Notes: generated by a model not told the origin, from the letters alone. Shown: positions 16,667-25,591, numbered from the stretch's first letter. The stretch is 64,000 nt of DNA from Candidatus Zixiibacteriota bacterium (GCA_030615745.1 JAUWYR010000006.1:1-64000); one strand, 5' to 3'. A program made the numbers and translations.

Positions 16667-17053
16667 ATTAAAAAGAAATTCTTTTTCAATCGTTGGATAT
16701 GGGTTATATCTTATGCAGTCCTTATCTTCGTTTTGACCTCCTCACCTGGTCTTTCTTATCCAAAATTTGGCTTTGATCTTATGGATAAATTTTATCACTT
16801 TTTGGTCTATGCGGGTTTGTCCTATCTTTTGTTTTTAGCATTTTTTAAAACAAAAAATCTTTATTTTAAAGAGAAAGCTTATTTTTTCAGTATATTTTTA
16901 GGTACAATTCATGCTTTGACAAGTGAGCTTTATCAGAGTTTTGTTCCGGGAAAATATTGTGATTTTTTTGACTTTTTAGCCGACTTTATAGGTGTGATTT
17001 CGATTCAGTTTTTTCTTTTTATTCATCAAAGATTAAAAAAGGAAAGTGTATAA
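16667..17053 (+). CDS. VanZ-like membrane protein, probable ATT start
   Basis: The track starts this frame at an internal TTG (16733), but homologous-looking sequence extends upstream: KKKFFFNRWIWVISYAVLIF is a typical first VanZ helix. Reading upstream, no ATG, GTG or TTG occurs before the nucleotidase stop at 16649-16651. The only start with a well-placed SD (aaggag, 6 bases away) is ATT at 16667, giving 128 residues. Four predicted helices and the family motif SELYQSFVPGKYCDFFDFLAD are present. VanZ-like proteins are small membrane proteins of mostly unknown function, named after a teicoplanin-resistance gene. The frame is the same as that of the upstream gene, so readthrough of its TAA is the alternative. 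Confidence 0.7.
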   Translation: MKKKFFFNRWIWVISYAVLIFVLTSSPGLSYPKFGFDLMDKFYHFLVYAGLSYLLFLAFFKTKNLYFKEKAYFFSIFLGTIHALTSELYQSFVPGKYCDFFDFLADFIGVISIQFFLFIHQRLKKESV

Positions 17054-17066
17054 ATCTGGATTTTTA

Positions 17067-17094
17067 TTGACAAGACTTTTTTAATTTTTATCAT
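17067..17094 (+). promoter_or_regulatory. Candidate promoter for hisS
   Basis: TTGACA followed after 16 bases by TATCAT, immediately downstream of the VanZ-like gene. The predicted transcript would start just before the hairpin that overlaps the hisS ribosome-binding site. Confidence 0.5.
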
Positions 17095-17119
17095 AATAGA
17101 AAGTAAAATGATTTAATTT

Positions 17120-17144
17120 CTCAAAAGCCCTGAAAAGTTTTGAG
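17120..17144 (+). promoter_or_regulatory. Leader hairpin with U-run over the hisS SD
   Basis: Arms ctcaaaa and ttttgag flank an 11-base loop. They are followed by ggattttttt and then the ATG at 17155. The likely SD (gaggga, 17142-17147) lies partly in the right arm. The element could act as an attenuator or translational lock; no T-box is visible. Confidence 0.4.
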
Positions 17145-17154
17145 GGATTTTTTT

Positions 17155-18417
17155 ATGGAGTTTAGGTCGATATACGGAACTGGTGACATTTTACCTGAGG
17201 ATAGTTTTAAATGGCAACACATCGAGGAGAAGGTAAAAAAGATTATGGCTTTTTATAATTATAAAGAGATAAGAACACCTATTTTTGAGAGCACCCAGCT
17301 TTTTTCCCGCTCAATTGGTGAGGATACAGATATAGTGAGGAAAGAGATGTATACTTTTTTGGACCAGGGCAAAAGAAGCCTCACTTTGCGTCCTGAAGCT
17401 ACAGCATCCGTGGTCAGGGCTTATCTTGAGCATAATCTGGGCAAGGTTTTTCCTTTTGTAAAACTATATTATATTGGTCCTATGTTCAGGCAGGAAAGAC
17501 CACAGAAAGGGAGATTGCGTCAGTTTCATCAATTCGGTGCAGAGGCAATTGGCTCTTTAGACCCTTTGGTGGATGCTGAGCTAATAGAGCTTTCAACAAG
17601 AATTCATCACGATCTTGGAATAGAGGATTACACCTTACATTTGAACAGCATCGGATGCAAAAAATGCAGGTCAGCTCATCGTGATCTCTTTATCAAGTTT
17701 ATAAAAGATAGATTTGAAAATTTCTGTTCAGAATGCCAGCTCAGGCTGAATCGAAATCCATTGAGGATTTTTGATTGTAAAAAAGAAGGGTGTGTTAAGA
17801 TTTTAGCTTTTGCACCTAAAATGATTGATTTTTTATGTGAGGAGTGCAGAACACATTTTGAAAAGGTCAAAAGTTATTTGAAAAAATTAGGTATCGAGTA
17901 TAAAGAGGATCCATCATTGGTCAGGGGTTTGGATTACTATACAAAAACAGTATATGAGTTAAAATCCTCCCTTTTGGGCGCACAAGACACCCTATGTGGT
18001 GGTGGAAGATATGACCTTTTAATAGAGGAATTAGGAGGAGAACAAACTCCTGCCATGGGTTTTTCCGCTGGGATGGAGAGGATACTTTTGGTTTTAGAGC
18101 TCAAGAAAAAAAAGTTTGGGGAGGATGAAAGATTAGATTTTTTTATCTGTCCTTTAGGACAGGGGGCGAAAGAAAAAGCATTGAAATTGATAAAAGATAT
18201 AAGGAAGAAGAATCTTAGATCCGATATGGACTATCTTAATCGTAGTCTGAAGTCCCAGATGAAGGAAGCCAACCGACAGAAGGCAAAAAAGGTGCTAATT
18301 ATCGGAGAGGAAGAGTTAAAAAAAGGGGTTATAATATTAAAAGATATGGAGAGTGGAGAGCAAAAAGATGTTGGAATGAATGAGTTTTTAAATGAGATTT
18401 CTGCTTATGAAGAATAA
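17155..18417 (+). CDS. hisS: Histidyl-tRNA synthetase
   Basis: HisRS charges tRNA-His in the cytoplasm. From the ATG at 17155 the protein has 420 residues, the normal length. It begins YGTGDILPEDS, has class II motif 2 (PMFRQERPQKGRLRQFHQFG), the histidine-specific patch LVRGLDYYTKTVYEL, motif 3 (GGGRYDLLIEELGG...GFSAGMERI) and the C-terminal anticodon-binding domain (DFFICPLGQGAKEKALKL). A central insertion has cysteines spaced like a zinc site (KKCRSAH, FCSECQL, CEECRTHF). The track's upstream TTG start is inside the leader hairpin and less likely. The HEPN gene overlaps its 3' end. Confidence 0.95.
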   Translation: MEFRSIYGTGDILPEDSFKWQHIEEKVKKIMAFYNYKEIRTPIFESTQLFSRSIGEDTDIVRKEMYTFLDQGKRSLTLRPEATASVVRAYLEHNLGKVFPFVKLYYIGPMFRQERPQKGRLRQFHQFGAEAIGSLDPLVDAELIELSTRIHHDLGIEDYTLHLNSIGCKKCRSAHRDLFIKFIKDRFENFCSECQLRLNRNPLRIFDCKKEGCVKILAFAPKMIDFLCEECRTHFEKVKSYLKKLGIEYKEDPSLVRGLDYYTKTVYELKSSLLGAQDTLCGGGRYDLLIEELGGEQTPAMGFSAGMERILLVLELKKKKFGEDERLDFFICPLGQGAKEKALKLIKDIRKKNLRSDMDYLNRSLKSQMKEANRQKAKKVLIIGEEELKKGVIILKDMESGEQKDVGMNEFLNEISAYEE

Positions 18418-18820
18418 ATCGACAAAAAGAACAAATCCTGAGAAGGTGGCTAAGCTCTGGTTCGATAAATCTAAGGAGGATTTGAAATCTGCCAAAGCAA
18501 TGCTTGAAGCGCGTAGATATAGCTGGTGTGCTTTTATCTGCCAACAGGCGATAGAGAAATACTTAAAGGGAGCTTATGTGGAAAAGTTTAATCAGGTCCC
18601 TCCTTATATTCACAGAATAGAAAGACTTTGCAAGGAGCTTGGACTGGATATTCCAGAAAAACATTTTGATTGGATTGTTAGGATCGATAAATATTATATA
18701 GCTACAAGGTATCCTGCTTATAAAGAGGCGATAAGTATCAAAAAGTATAGCCAGGCGGAAGAAATCTATAATAAAACTAGAGAGATTTTGAAATGGTTAA
18801 AAGAAACAATCAAAACTTGA
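18392..18820 (+). CDS. HEPN-domain protein of a HEPN/MNT pair
   Basis: This 142-residue protein matches the HEPN family (COG2250-like): LWFDKSKEDLKSAKAMLEA, then CAFICQQAIEKYLKGAYV, HRIERLCKELGLD and the C-terminal YYIATRYPAY. In HEPN/MNT toxin-antitoxin modules the HEPN protein is the toxin, an RNase in characterised cases, neutralised by the nucleotidyltransferase partner. A canonical R-x4-6-H catalytic pair is not evident here. Starts at 18392 or 18407 are both possible, and both overlap the end of hisS. The following MNT gene overlaps by 28 bases. Its insertion between hisS and aspS, which are often adjacent, suggests acquisition into a housekeeping operon. Confidence 0.85.
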   Translation: MRFLLMKNKSTKRTNPEKVAKLWFDKSKEDLKSAKAMLEARRYSWCAFICQQAIEKYLKGAYVEKFNQVPPYIHRIERLCKELGLDIPEKHFDWIVRIDKYYIATRYPAYKEAISIKKYSQAEEIYNKTREILKWLKETIKT

Positions 18821-19128
18821 AGATAATCAAAAGGTTTTTGAAAAAAGTAAGTGAAGAAATTGAGATTGATAAAGTCATACTTTTTGGATCAGTAAGTAAG
18901 GGCAAACAGAAAAGATGGAGCGATATCGATTTAGCTATCATCTCTGATGATTTCAAAGGGATTAACAATTTTGAAAGATTGGTGATATTAGGGAAGCTGG
19001 CTTGGTATGCTAACGCAACGGAAATAGAGGCTATAGGGTATACAACGGATGAATATAAGAACGCAACTAAGTTAGATTTTTTAGGTGAGATAAAAAGGAC
19101 CGGGAAGATTGTTTATCAGAAAAATTAG
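18793..19128 (+). CDS. MNT-type minimal nucleotidyltransferase (antitoxin partner)
   Basis: The 111-residue protein carries the nucleotidyltransferase signature VILFGSVSKGKQKRWSDID (G-S followed by D-x-D at the usual spacing), residues about 28-47. In HEPN/MNT modules this enzyme inactivates the HEPN partner, by AMPylation or oligo-adenylylation in studied cases. The ATG overlaps the HEPN gene by 28 bases, so the pair is translationally linked. The aspS start follows 19 bases after its stop. Length and motif are complete, with no sign of decay. Confidence 0.88.
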   Translation: MVKRNNQNLKIIKRFLKKVSEEIEIDKVILFGSVSKGKQKRWSDIDLAIISDDFKGINNFERLVILGKLAWYANATEIEAIGYTTDEYKNATKLDFLGEIKRTGKIVYQKN

Positions 19129-19147
19129 TAAGAAATAATTTAACAAA

Positions 19148-20980
19148 ATGGCTAATTTCGAAGATTTAAAACGAACCCATACCTGCGGGGAATTACACAA
19201 AGGGGATGCAGGCAAAAAAGTGATTTTGAATGGGTGGGTGCACAGGTGGAGAAATCACGGCGGGGTTATATTTATTGACCTTCGTGATAGATATGGGTTA
19301 ACCCAAGTCGTTTTCAAGCCGGATTCTTTGGATGAGGAGACAATAAAGAATGCTTCTCATCTTCGGGCAGAGTATGTGATAAGTGTTGAAGGAAAGGTTA
19401 ACTTAAGACCTGAAGGGATGAGAAATCCCAATTTGGAAACAGGTGATATTGAACTTTTGGTAGAAAAACTTACAATTTTAAATCCATCCAAAACCCCTCC
19501 TTTTGAAATCGAGGACCATACTGATGCAAAAGAGGAGCTGAGATTAACATATAGATACTTAGACTTACGCAGAGCTCCTTTACAGGAAAAGATTAAAATC
19601 AGACACAAGGTAACCAAAGCTGTGAGAGACTATTTGGATTCGCAAGGATTCTACGAGATAGAAACCCCTCTTTTGATAAGAAGCACACCCGAGGGAGCAA
19701 GGGATTTTATTGTTCCTTCGAGGACAAATCCAGGCAAATTCTTTGCCCTTCCCCAATCACCCCAGCTTTTAAAACAGATTCTGATAGTCTCAGGGTTTGA
19801 TAAGTATTTTCAGATAGCACGCTGCTTAAGGGATGAGGACTTAAGAGCAGATAGACAGCCCGAGCACACACAGATAGATATGGAGATGGCATTTGTTACA
19901 GAGGATGACGTTTTTAGTGTGGTCGAAGGGATGATGGCTTATGTCTTTAAAAAAGTCTTAGATGTTGAGGTCAAAACTCCTTTTCCCAGACTAAGATTTG
20001 TTGAAGCGATGAAAAGATATGGGACAGACAAACCAGATACCAGATTCGAGCTAAAGATAGAGGATTTAACAGATATTTTGGCTTCGTCTGGATATAAGGT
20101 ATTTTCTGAGACGATTAAAAATGAAGGGAAAGTTCAGGGAATAAATTTCAAAAGGGGTGGATTTTTGTCGAGAAAAAAAATAGAACAGTTAGAGCAATTT
20201 GTCAAAGAATCTGGTGCCAAAGGACTTCTATGGATTGCAAAGACAAAAGATGGTTTAAAATCTCCTTTTATCAAATTTATCAGCCAAGACGAAAAAGAGA
20301 TTATCTGTGAGAAATTGGGAGTTGAGGAGGGTGACATCGGCTTTATAATAGCGGATAAAGAGGAGATTGTCTTAACATCCTTGGGTAAATTGAGAAAAGA
20401 GATAGCAGAAAGATATAATCTTATCGAGGGCTCTAAATGGAATTTTGTCTGGATAACAGAGTTTCCTTTGTTCGAGTATAATCCTTTTGAGAAAAGACTG
20501 GTGGCGATGCACAATATAGTGACTATGCCCTATGAGGAGGATATTTATAAGTTAGATGAAGGATTCAAATCAGATCTTTCAGTAGATAATCCTTCCCATC
20601 CCTGGCGCAATATAAAAGCAAGACAATACGATTTAGTCTTAAATGGGGTGGAGATTGCCTCAGGTGGAATCAGAAATCATAAAAAAAATATTCAGCAAAA
20701 GATTTTAAACATCCTGGGGTGGGATAATAAAAAAGCAGAAAAAGCCTTTGGCTTTCTTTTAAAAGCCTTAGAATACGGTGCTCCTCCTCATGGAGGGATA
20801 GCCCCTGGATTGGACAGGATTGTTGCTTTGATGACCGGCTCCGATTCCATCAGAGATGTGATCGTATTTCCCAAGACCACTCAGGCACTATCTTTGATGG
20901 ATGGTGCTCCAGCAGAGGTGGAAAAGAACCAACTGGAGAAGTTAGGTATTAAATTAGATTTAGAAAAAGACAAAAACTAA
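19148..20980 (+). CDS. aspS: Aspartyl-tRNA synthetase (bacterial type)
   Basis: At 610 residues this is the full-length bacterial AspRS. An OB-fold anticodon-binding domain (VILNGWVHRWRNHGGVIFIDLRD) comes first, then class II motif 2 (IARCLRDEDLRADRQPEHTQ), a GAD insertion domain (about 300-410) and motif 3 (PHGGIAPGLDRIVALMTG). The motif has CLRDED where CFRDED is most common. It charges tRNA-Asp; whether it is discriminating or also charges tRNA-Asn cannot be decided here. It follows the HEPN/MNT pair and precedes phoH by 10 bases. Confidence 0.96.
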   Translation: MANFEDLKRTHTCGELHKGDAGKKVILNGWVHRWRNHGGVIFIDLRDRYGLTQVVFKPDSLDEETIKNASHLRAEYVISVEGKVNLRPEGMRNPNLETGDIELLVEKLTILNPSKTPPFEIEDHTDAKEELRLTYRYLDLRRAPLQEKIKIRHKVTKAVRDYLDSQGFYEIETPLLIRSTPEGARDFIVPSRTNPGKFFALPQSPQLLKQILIVSGFDKYFQIARCLRDEDLRADRQPEHTQIDMEMAFVTEDDVFSVVEGMMAYVFKKVLDVEVKTPFPRLRFVEAMKRYGTDKPDTRFELKIEDLTDILASSGYKVFSETIKNEGKVQGINFKRGGFLSRKKIEQLEQFVKESGAKGLLWIAKTKDGLKSPFIKFISQDEKEIICEKLGVEEGDIGFIIADKEEIVLTSLGKLRKEIAERYNLIEGSKWNFVWITEFPLFEYNPFEKRLVAMHNIVTMPYEEDIYKLDEGFKSDLSVDNPSHPWRNIKARQYDLVLNGVEIASGGIRNHKKNIQQKILNILGWDNKKAEKAFGFLLKALEYGAPPHGGIAPGLDRIVALMTGSDSIRDVIVFPKTTQALSLMDGAPAEVEKNQLEKLGIKLDLEKDKN

Positions 20981-20990
20981 AAGGAAAAAC

Positions 20991-21968
20991 TTGGCAAAAC
21001 AAATTACTAAAAAAATCGATTTGACTGGTGTTGACCAGAGAATCCTATTTGGTCAGAGCGATGCTTTTTTGCGCTTGATTCAGGGAGAGTTCGATGCTAA
21101 AATCGTTGCTCGAGGGGATGGGATAAGGTTAGAAGGTGAAGAAAAAGAGGTGGAGAAGATAGAAAAGCTTTTCTCTGATTTGGTCTTTTATGTTAAGAAA
21201 AATCAAGAGCTGAATGAAAAATATCTTCTTTACACTATCTCAATGATAAAGGAAGGGGAAAAAGGACCTTTCGAAGATCTTCAGACCCAGACTTTAGTAA
21301 CTTCACTTACAACCAAGAAGGGCATTAAGCCTCGAACTTTAGGTCAGAAAGATTATCTTAAAGCTATGGAGGAATATGATATAGTTTTAGTTATAGGTCC
21401 TGCAGGAACAGGGAAGACCTATTTAGCTGTAGCTATGGCAGTTTCCGCATTGAAGCAAAAAAGGGTGGGAAGGCTTGTTTTGGTCAGGCCTGCAGTAGAA
21501 GCTGGTGAAAGCTTAGGCTTTTTACCGGGAGATATAAAGGCTAAAGTTGACCCATATCTGAGGCCAGTATACGATGCTTTACATGATATGCTATCTGCTG
21601 AAAAGATGAGAAGACTTTTGGAATTGGGGATAATTGAGATATCCCCTTTAGCTTTTATGAGGGGAAGGACTTTGAACAATTGCTTTGTTATCTTAGATGA
21701 GGCTCAGAACACAACCTCTGACCAGATGAAGATGTTTTTAACCAGATTAGGGGAGGACTCTAAGGCTGTTGTTACCGGGGATATTACCCAGATCGATTTG
21801 ACCAATAAATCCGCTTCTGGACTTGTGAGGTCGCAAAGAATTTTATCTGGAATTAAAGGGATAAAGTTCGTATATCTTACTGAGAAAGATGTGGTAAGAC
21901 ACAGATTGGTTCAGGATGTGATCAAAGCCTACGAGAGGTCCGAAGCACGACAAAAAGGAGGAAGTTAG
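20991..21968 (+). CDS. phoH: PhoH-like ATPase (YbeZ type)
   Basis: This 325-residue cytoplasmic protein has an N-terminal KH-like region and the PhoH ATPase core, with Walker A LVIGPAGTGKTYLAVAMA (about 131-148), LVRPAVEAGESLGFLPGD, Walker B CFVILDEAQN and VVTGDITQIDL. PhoH/YbeZ proteins are linked to RNA metabolism and work with YbeY, which is encoded two genes downstream. The start is TTG with aaggaaa a few bases upstream; no ATG lies nearby in frame. Order phoH-pgpH-ybeY-corC is a conserved bacterial arrangement. Confidence 0.93.
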   Translation: MAKQITKKIDLTGVDQRILFGQSDAFLRLIQGEFDAKIVARGDGIRLEGEEKEVEKIEKLFSDLVFYVKKNQELNEKYLLYTISMIKEGEKGPFEDLQTQTLVTSLTTKKGIKPRTLGQKDYLKAMEEYDIVLVIGPAGTGKTYLAVAMAVSALKQKRVGRLVLVRPAVEAGESLGFLPGDIKAKVDPYLRPVYDALHDMLSAEKMRRLLELGIIEISPLAFMRGRTLNNCFVILDEAQNTTSDQMKMFLTRLGEDSKAVVTGDITQIDLTNKSASGLVRSQRILSGIKGIKFVYLTEKDVVRHRLVQDVIKAYERSEARQKGGS

Positions 21969-21979
21969 AGGCAAGAATT

Positions 21980-24226
21980 TTGCCTCGATTTATGTTTAAA
22001 TTGCCTTTTTTAAGGTGGAAAGTAAGGTTAAGAAAGCTTTTCTTCCCCCAAAAAGATAATAACAAAAAGCCACAAAAAAAGACTTTAAATAAAATTTTAA
22101 GGCTTTTTTTAGCTTTAGCCTCCCTTTTGTTTATCTCCTTTATATATCCGTTAGAATCGATGTATCAGCCTCCTCAACTTCCTCAAGAGGGTGAGATCGC
22201 CAAAGAGGAGATAATTGCACCATTCGCCTTTCCAATTCTTAAAGACTCAGAGGAGTTGGAGAAGGATAAAAAGCTCGCTTTGTCCAATCTCTCCATTATC
22301 TTGAAACGCAAAAAAAATATCACTGATTCTGCTTTTAACTCAGTTGAGCTGTTTTTTTCTAAACTTGACAGCTTGAACAAGAATACTAAAAGTATAGCCC
22401 AGCGAAAAGAGAAGCTCACCCTGGTCTTTCCTTTCTTAAGTGGCGAGATCATAAGGCTTTTGGCTGATGAAAAATCTTTTGAAAGGCTTAAATCAAATTG
22501 CTTACAGATTCTTTCTAAGATATATAAAATAGGGGTGGTAAGCGATTTTCAGAATCGGTCTTTTGATAATCTCAACTCTATTCTGATCTTGGATGGGAAC
22601 AAAGAGATTTTGATAACCACTAAGGATAAGATTTTAACCCTATCCAAAGCCAAAGAAGAAAGGCTTTTATCTTTAGCCTGGAGAAGCTTTAAAAACGATG
22701 GTCTTTATGCAAAGACAGCCTATGAGATTTTATCCAATTTTTTAGCTCCGAATCTTGAGTTGGATCTTGAGGAGACCAATAAACGTAAAGAGGAGCTTTT
22801 AGCCTCAATACCCAAGCATAAGGGATTGGTTTTGAAAGGTGAAAAGATTGTCGAAAAAGACCAAAAAGTAACCCGCAGTGAGCTGGAGAAACTTTCCTCT
22901 TTAGCCTCCTCTAAGGTGAAATGGAGCTTTGAGGATAATCGCTGGGAATTTGTCCTTTTAATTTTAGGAAGGATGGTCTTTGTATTCTCGATTATTTTAA
23001 TTTTGGTAATATTTTTATATCTTTTTAAAAGGGATGTTCTTTTTGACTCTTCCAAACTATTGATGATCACCATATTGATCTTATCCGGGGTTTTTTTAGC
23101 ATATCTTATCGGATTTAAGTGGCAACTTTCAGAATATCTGGTTCCAGTAGCATTGACCTCCCTTCTTTTGACTATTCTTTTAGGGGTGGAGGTTGGGCTG
23201 ATAGCAACCTTCACCTTATCTATTCTTCTGGGGATGATGCACAACTTTAATTTCAACTTCACCCTGGTCTCTTTAGTTGCGGGGAGTGTAGGAGCTTATA
23301 GTGTGAAGGAGGTTTCTCATAGATATAAGTTTTACCGCCCCATGCTTTATGTTTGCTTTGTATACGTGGTCATGATTTTTCTGATGGAGTCTTTAAAATT
23401 TTCTCCAACATCTAAAGTTATAGAATATTGTGGTTATGGAATATTCAATGGATTTATTTCCACTGTTTTAACTATGGGACTTTTGCCATTGTTCGAATCC
23501 CTCTTTAACATAACCACGGATATAACCCTTCTGGAGCTCTCTGATTTGAACAACCCGCTTTTGAAAAGGTTAGCTCTGGTTGCTCCTGGAACCTATCATC
23601 ATTCGATCGTTGTTGGTAATTTAGCTGAGGCAGCTGCTAAAGATTTAGGAGCTAATACTCTTTTAGCAAGAGTAAGTGCTTATTATCATGACATAGGAAA
23701 AATGGAGAAGCCTGAATATTTTGTGGAAAATCAGATGGGGTTCAAAAGCAAACATAAGAAGCTAAGCCCATCGATGAGCGCTTTGATTTTAGAGTCCCAT
23801 GTTAAGGAGGGAGCTGAAATGGCGAAAAAAGCAAAGCTCCCTAAAAAGATAATAGACATCATAAAAGAGCATCACGGCACCACAGTGATGAGTTACTTTT
23901 ACAATAAGGCATTGGAGCAGGGTGCTTCTGAGGAGGTAAAGGACGAATACCGATATCCAGGTCCCAAGCCCCGTTCAAAGGAAGCAGGTATTTTAATGCT
24001 CGCAGATGCAGTAGAGGCAGCATCGCGCACCCTCGAGGACCCTAAAGCTTCAAGGATAAAAGGAGTTATCAAAAAGATCATAATGGATAAGTTAGAGTTG
24101 GGTGAGTTAGATGAATGTGACCTGACATTAAAAGACCTCCATGCTATAGAGGAAAGCTTTGTGCCAATCCTGATAGGGGTTTTCCACCCGAGAGTTGACT
24201 ATCCCCAGCTGGTAGAGGAAAAATGA
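21980..24226 (+). CDS. pgpH: 7TM-HD phosphohydrolase (PgpH-type cyclic-di-AMP phosphodiesterase)
   Basis: The 748-residue protein has an N-terminal membrane helix (about 36-55), a large extracytoplasmic 7TMR-HDED region (about 60-330), seven helices (about 330-510), and a cytoplasmic HD domain with GTYHHSIVVGNLAEAA (about 539-554), AYYHDIGKMEKPEYF and later IIKEHHGTT. Characterised members hydrolyse c-di-AMP, a regulator of potassium and osmotic balance. The start is either TTG at 21980 or ATG at 21992; a small inverted repeat (gaggcaagaattttgcctc) surrounds the former. It lies between phoH and ybeY in a standard operon. Confidence 0.93.
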   Translation: MPRFMFKLPFLRWKVRLRKLFFPQKDNNKKPQKKTLNKILRLFLALASLLFISFIYPLESMYQPPQLPQEGEIAKEEIIAPFAFPILKDSEELEKDKKLALSNLSIILKRKKNITDSAFNSVELFFSKLDSLNKNTKSIAQRKEKLTLVFPFLSGEIIRLLADEKSFERLKSNCLQILSKIYKIGVVSDFQNRSFDNLNSILILDGNKEILITTKDKILTLSKAKEERLLSLAWRSFKNDGLYAKTAYEILSNFLAPNLELDLEETNKRKEELLASIPKHKGLVLKGEKIVEKDQKVTRSELEKLSSLASSKVKWSFEDNRWEFVLLILGRMVFVFSIILILVIFLYLFKRDVLFDSSKLLMITILILSGVFLAYLIGFKWQLSEYLVPVALTSLLLTILLGVEVGLIATFTLSILLGMMHNFNFNFTLVSLVAGSVGAYSVKEVSHRYKFYRPMLYVCFVYVVMIFLMESLKFSPTSKVIEYCGYGIFNGFISTVLTMGLLPLFESLFNITTDITLLELSDLNNPLLKRLALVAPGTYHHSIVVGNLAEAAAKDLGANTLLARVSAYYHDIGKMEKPEYFVENQMGFKSKHKKLSPSMSALILESHVKEGAEMAKKAKLPKKIIDIIKEHHGTTVMSYFYNKALEQGASEEVKDEYRYPGPKPRSKEAGILMLADAVEAASRTLEDPKASRIKGVIKKIIMDKLELGELDECDLTLKDLHAIEESFVPILIGVFHPRVDYPQLVEEK

Positions 24227-24241
24227 TCTGGTAAGTTTTTG

Positions 24242-24697
24242 ATGAAGAAAGCAGTTTATCATAATAATATCGAGGTAGCTAATCTCCATCCAAGACAAAA
24301 AGTTTTTTTAACCGGGATAAAAAAGTTAGTCCAAAAAATATTAGAGGGCGAAAAAAGATCCGAGAAGTTAAATATTGTTTTTGTGGACGATAAATTTATA
24401 AGAAGATTAAATCGAAAATTTACCAAAAGGAACTTATCTACCGATGTCTTGTCATTTGGGATGAAAGAGGGTAAAAAGATAAGAGCCGAATTTGATATTC
24501 TTGGGGATGTTTATGTTAACTTGGATCAGGCAAAAAAAAATGCTAAAAGTTTCGGTCAAAGATTTGAAGATGAGGTTAAACTTTTAGTAACTCATGGGAT
24601 TTTGCATCTTTTGGGATATGAGCATAAAAGTAAAAAAAAGGCTTTGTTTATGAGGAAAAAAGAGGATTTTTATCTCAATTTCAAAAAAGGGAATTAG
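24242..24697 (+). CDS. ybeY: rRNA maturation endoribonuclease YbeY
   Basis: The protein has 151 residues from the ATG at 24242 (the track uses a TTG one codon earlier). It has the family features STDVLSFGM, DILGDVYVNLD and the zinc-binding THGILHLLGYEH (H-x3-H-x5-H) at about 118-129. YbeY is a metal-dependent endoribonuclease needed for 16S rRNA 3'-end maturation and ribosome quality control. Its stop is followed directly by the ATG of corC with no gap. The usual aspartate between the last motif and C-terminus is replaced by a lysine-rich tail, which is a minor difference. Confidence 0.94.
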   Translation: MKKAVYHNNIEVANLHPRQKVFLTGIKKLVQKILEGEKRSEKLNIVFVDDKFIRRLNRKFTKRNLSTDVLSFGMKEGKKIRAEFDILGDVYVNLDQAKKNAKSFGQRFEDEVKLLVTHGILHLLGYEHKSKKKALFMRKKEDFYLNFKKGN

Positions 24698-25591
24698 ATG
24701 AGTTTAGTAAAAGATTTTTTAAAAAAAGTTAGGGGAAATTTGAGTCGGCTATCCCCTGTTTCTGATGAAAAAAGATTTCGGAATCGATCAAGAGATAAAA
24801 AAAAGGGAGTGGAAAAAGAGCTTAGTTCGATTGAAGAGGTAAAGAGGCTTGAAGAGGATGAGAAGAGGATGGTTAGCCGAATTATCGAATTCGGAAAGAC
24901 CTCGGTTAAGGAGATTATGCTTCCCAGGATCGATATTGTCTGTGCTTCGTTTGACACACCTTTGCGTAAGGTAAAGGAGCTTATTCGAAAACATGGTCAT
25001 TCAAGAATCCCTATTTACAAGGACAGCATCGACAATATAATAGGAATTTTGTATGCTAAAGATCTTCTTTTAGTCGAGGATAAGGGAGGACTTGATATAT
25101 CTAAGCTTGTTCGGAAACCCTATTTCATTCCAGAATCCAAAAAGATCGACGAGCTTTTAAAAGAGATGAAAAAAGAAAAAATACATTTAGCAGTGGTGGT
25201 GGATGAATACGGAGGAACTGCAGGGCTGGTTACTATGGAGGATATTCTGGAGGAGATCGTGGGGGAGATCCAGGATGAGTACGATATGGAAGAGGAGAAG
25301 ATAAAAAAGATTGACGAGCAAAACTTTCGTGTCTCAGCCGGTATCTCGATTGAGGATTTAAACGAAGCTTTGGGTACAGATATACCGGAAAAAGAGTTTG
25401 AGACAGTAGGAGGGTATATCTACGATTTAGTTGGAAGCGTACCCAAGGAAGGGGAGATCTTAGAATCCTCTGGTCTGAAATTCTTAGTTGAGAAGGTTGT
25501 TGGTCAGAGGATAAAGACAGTGAAGGTGACTAAATTGAAAAAGCCTGAGGGGCTTAAAGAAGAGGATAAAAATTCTCCGAACAAGACTTAG
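24698..25591 (+). CDS. corC: CorC/YbeX-type CBS-domain protein
   Basis: The 297 residues form a CBS pair (about 70-190: VKEIMLPRIDIV, HGHSRIPIYKDSIDNIIGI, then VVDEYGGTAGLVTMEDILEEIVGEI) and a CorC_HlyC transporter-associated domain (about 205-285: FETVGGYIYDLVGSVPKEGE). There is no membrane DUF21 domain. Such proteins are associated with divalent-cation efflux or resistance. The N-terminal ~45 residues are very basic. The start codon abuts the ybeY stop. Confidence 0.92.
   Translation: MSLVKDFLKKVRGNLSRLSPVSDEKRFRNRSRDKKKGVEKELSSIEEVKRLEEDEKRMVSRIIEFGKTSVKEIMLPRIDIVCASFDTPLRKVKELIRKHGHSRIPIYKDSIDNIIGILYAKDLLLVEDKGGLDISKLVRKPYFIPESKKIDELLKEMKKEKIHLAVVVDEYGGTAGLVTMEDILEEIVGEIQDEYDMEEEKIKKIDEQNFRVSAGISIEDLNEALGTDIPEKEFETVGGYIYDLVGSVPKEGEILESSGLKFLVEKVVGQRIKTVKVTKLKKPEGLKEEDKNSPNKT

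Noticed and set aside
16733-17053. Track start (TTG) for the VanZ-like gene
   Set aside because: It would remove the first membrane helix; the upstream ATT with a good SD fits the protein family better.
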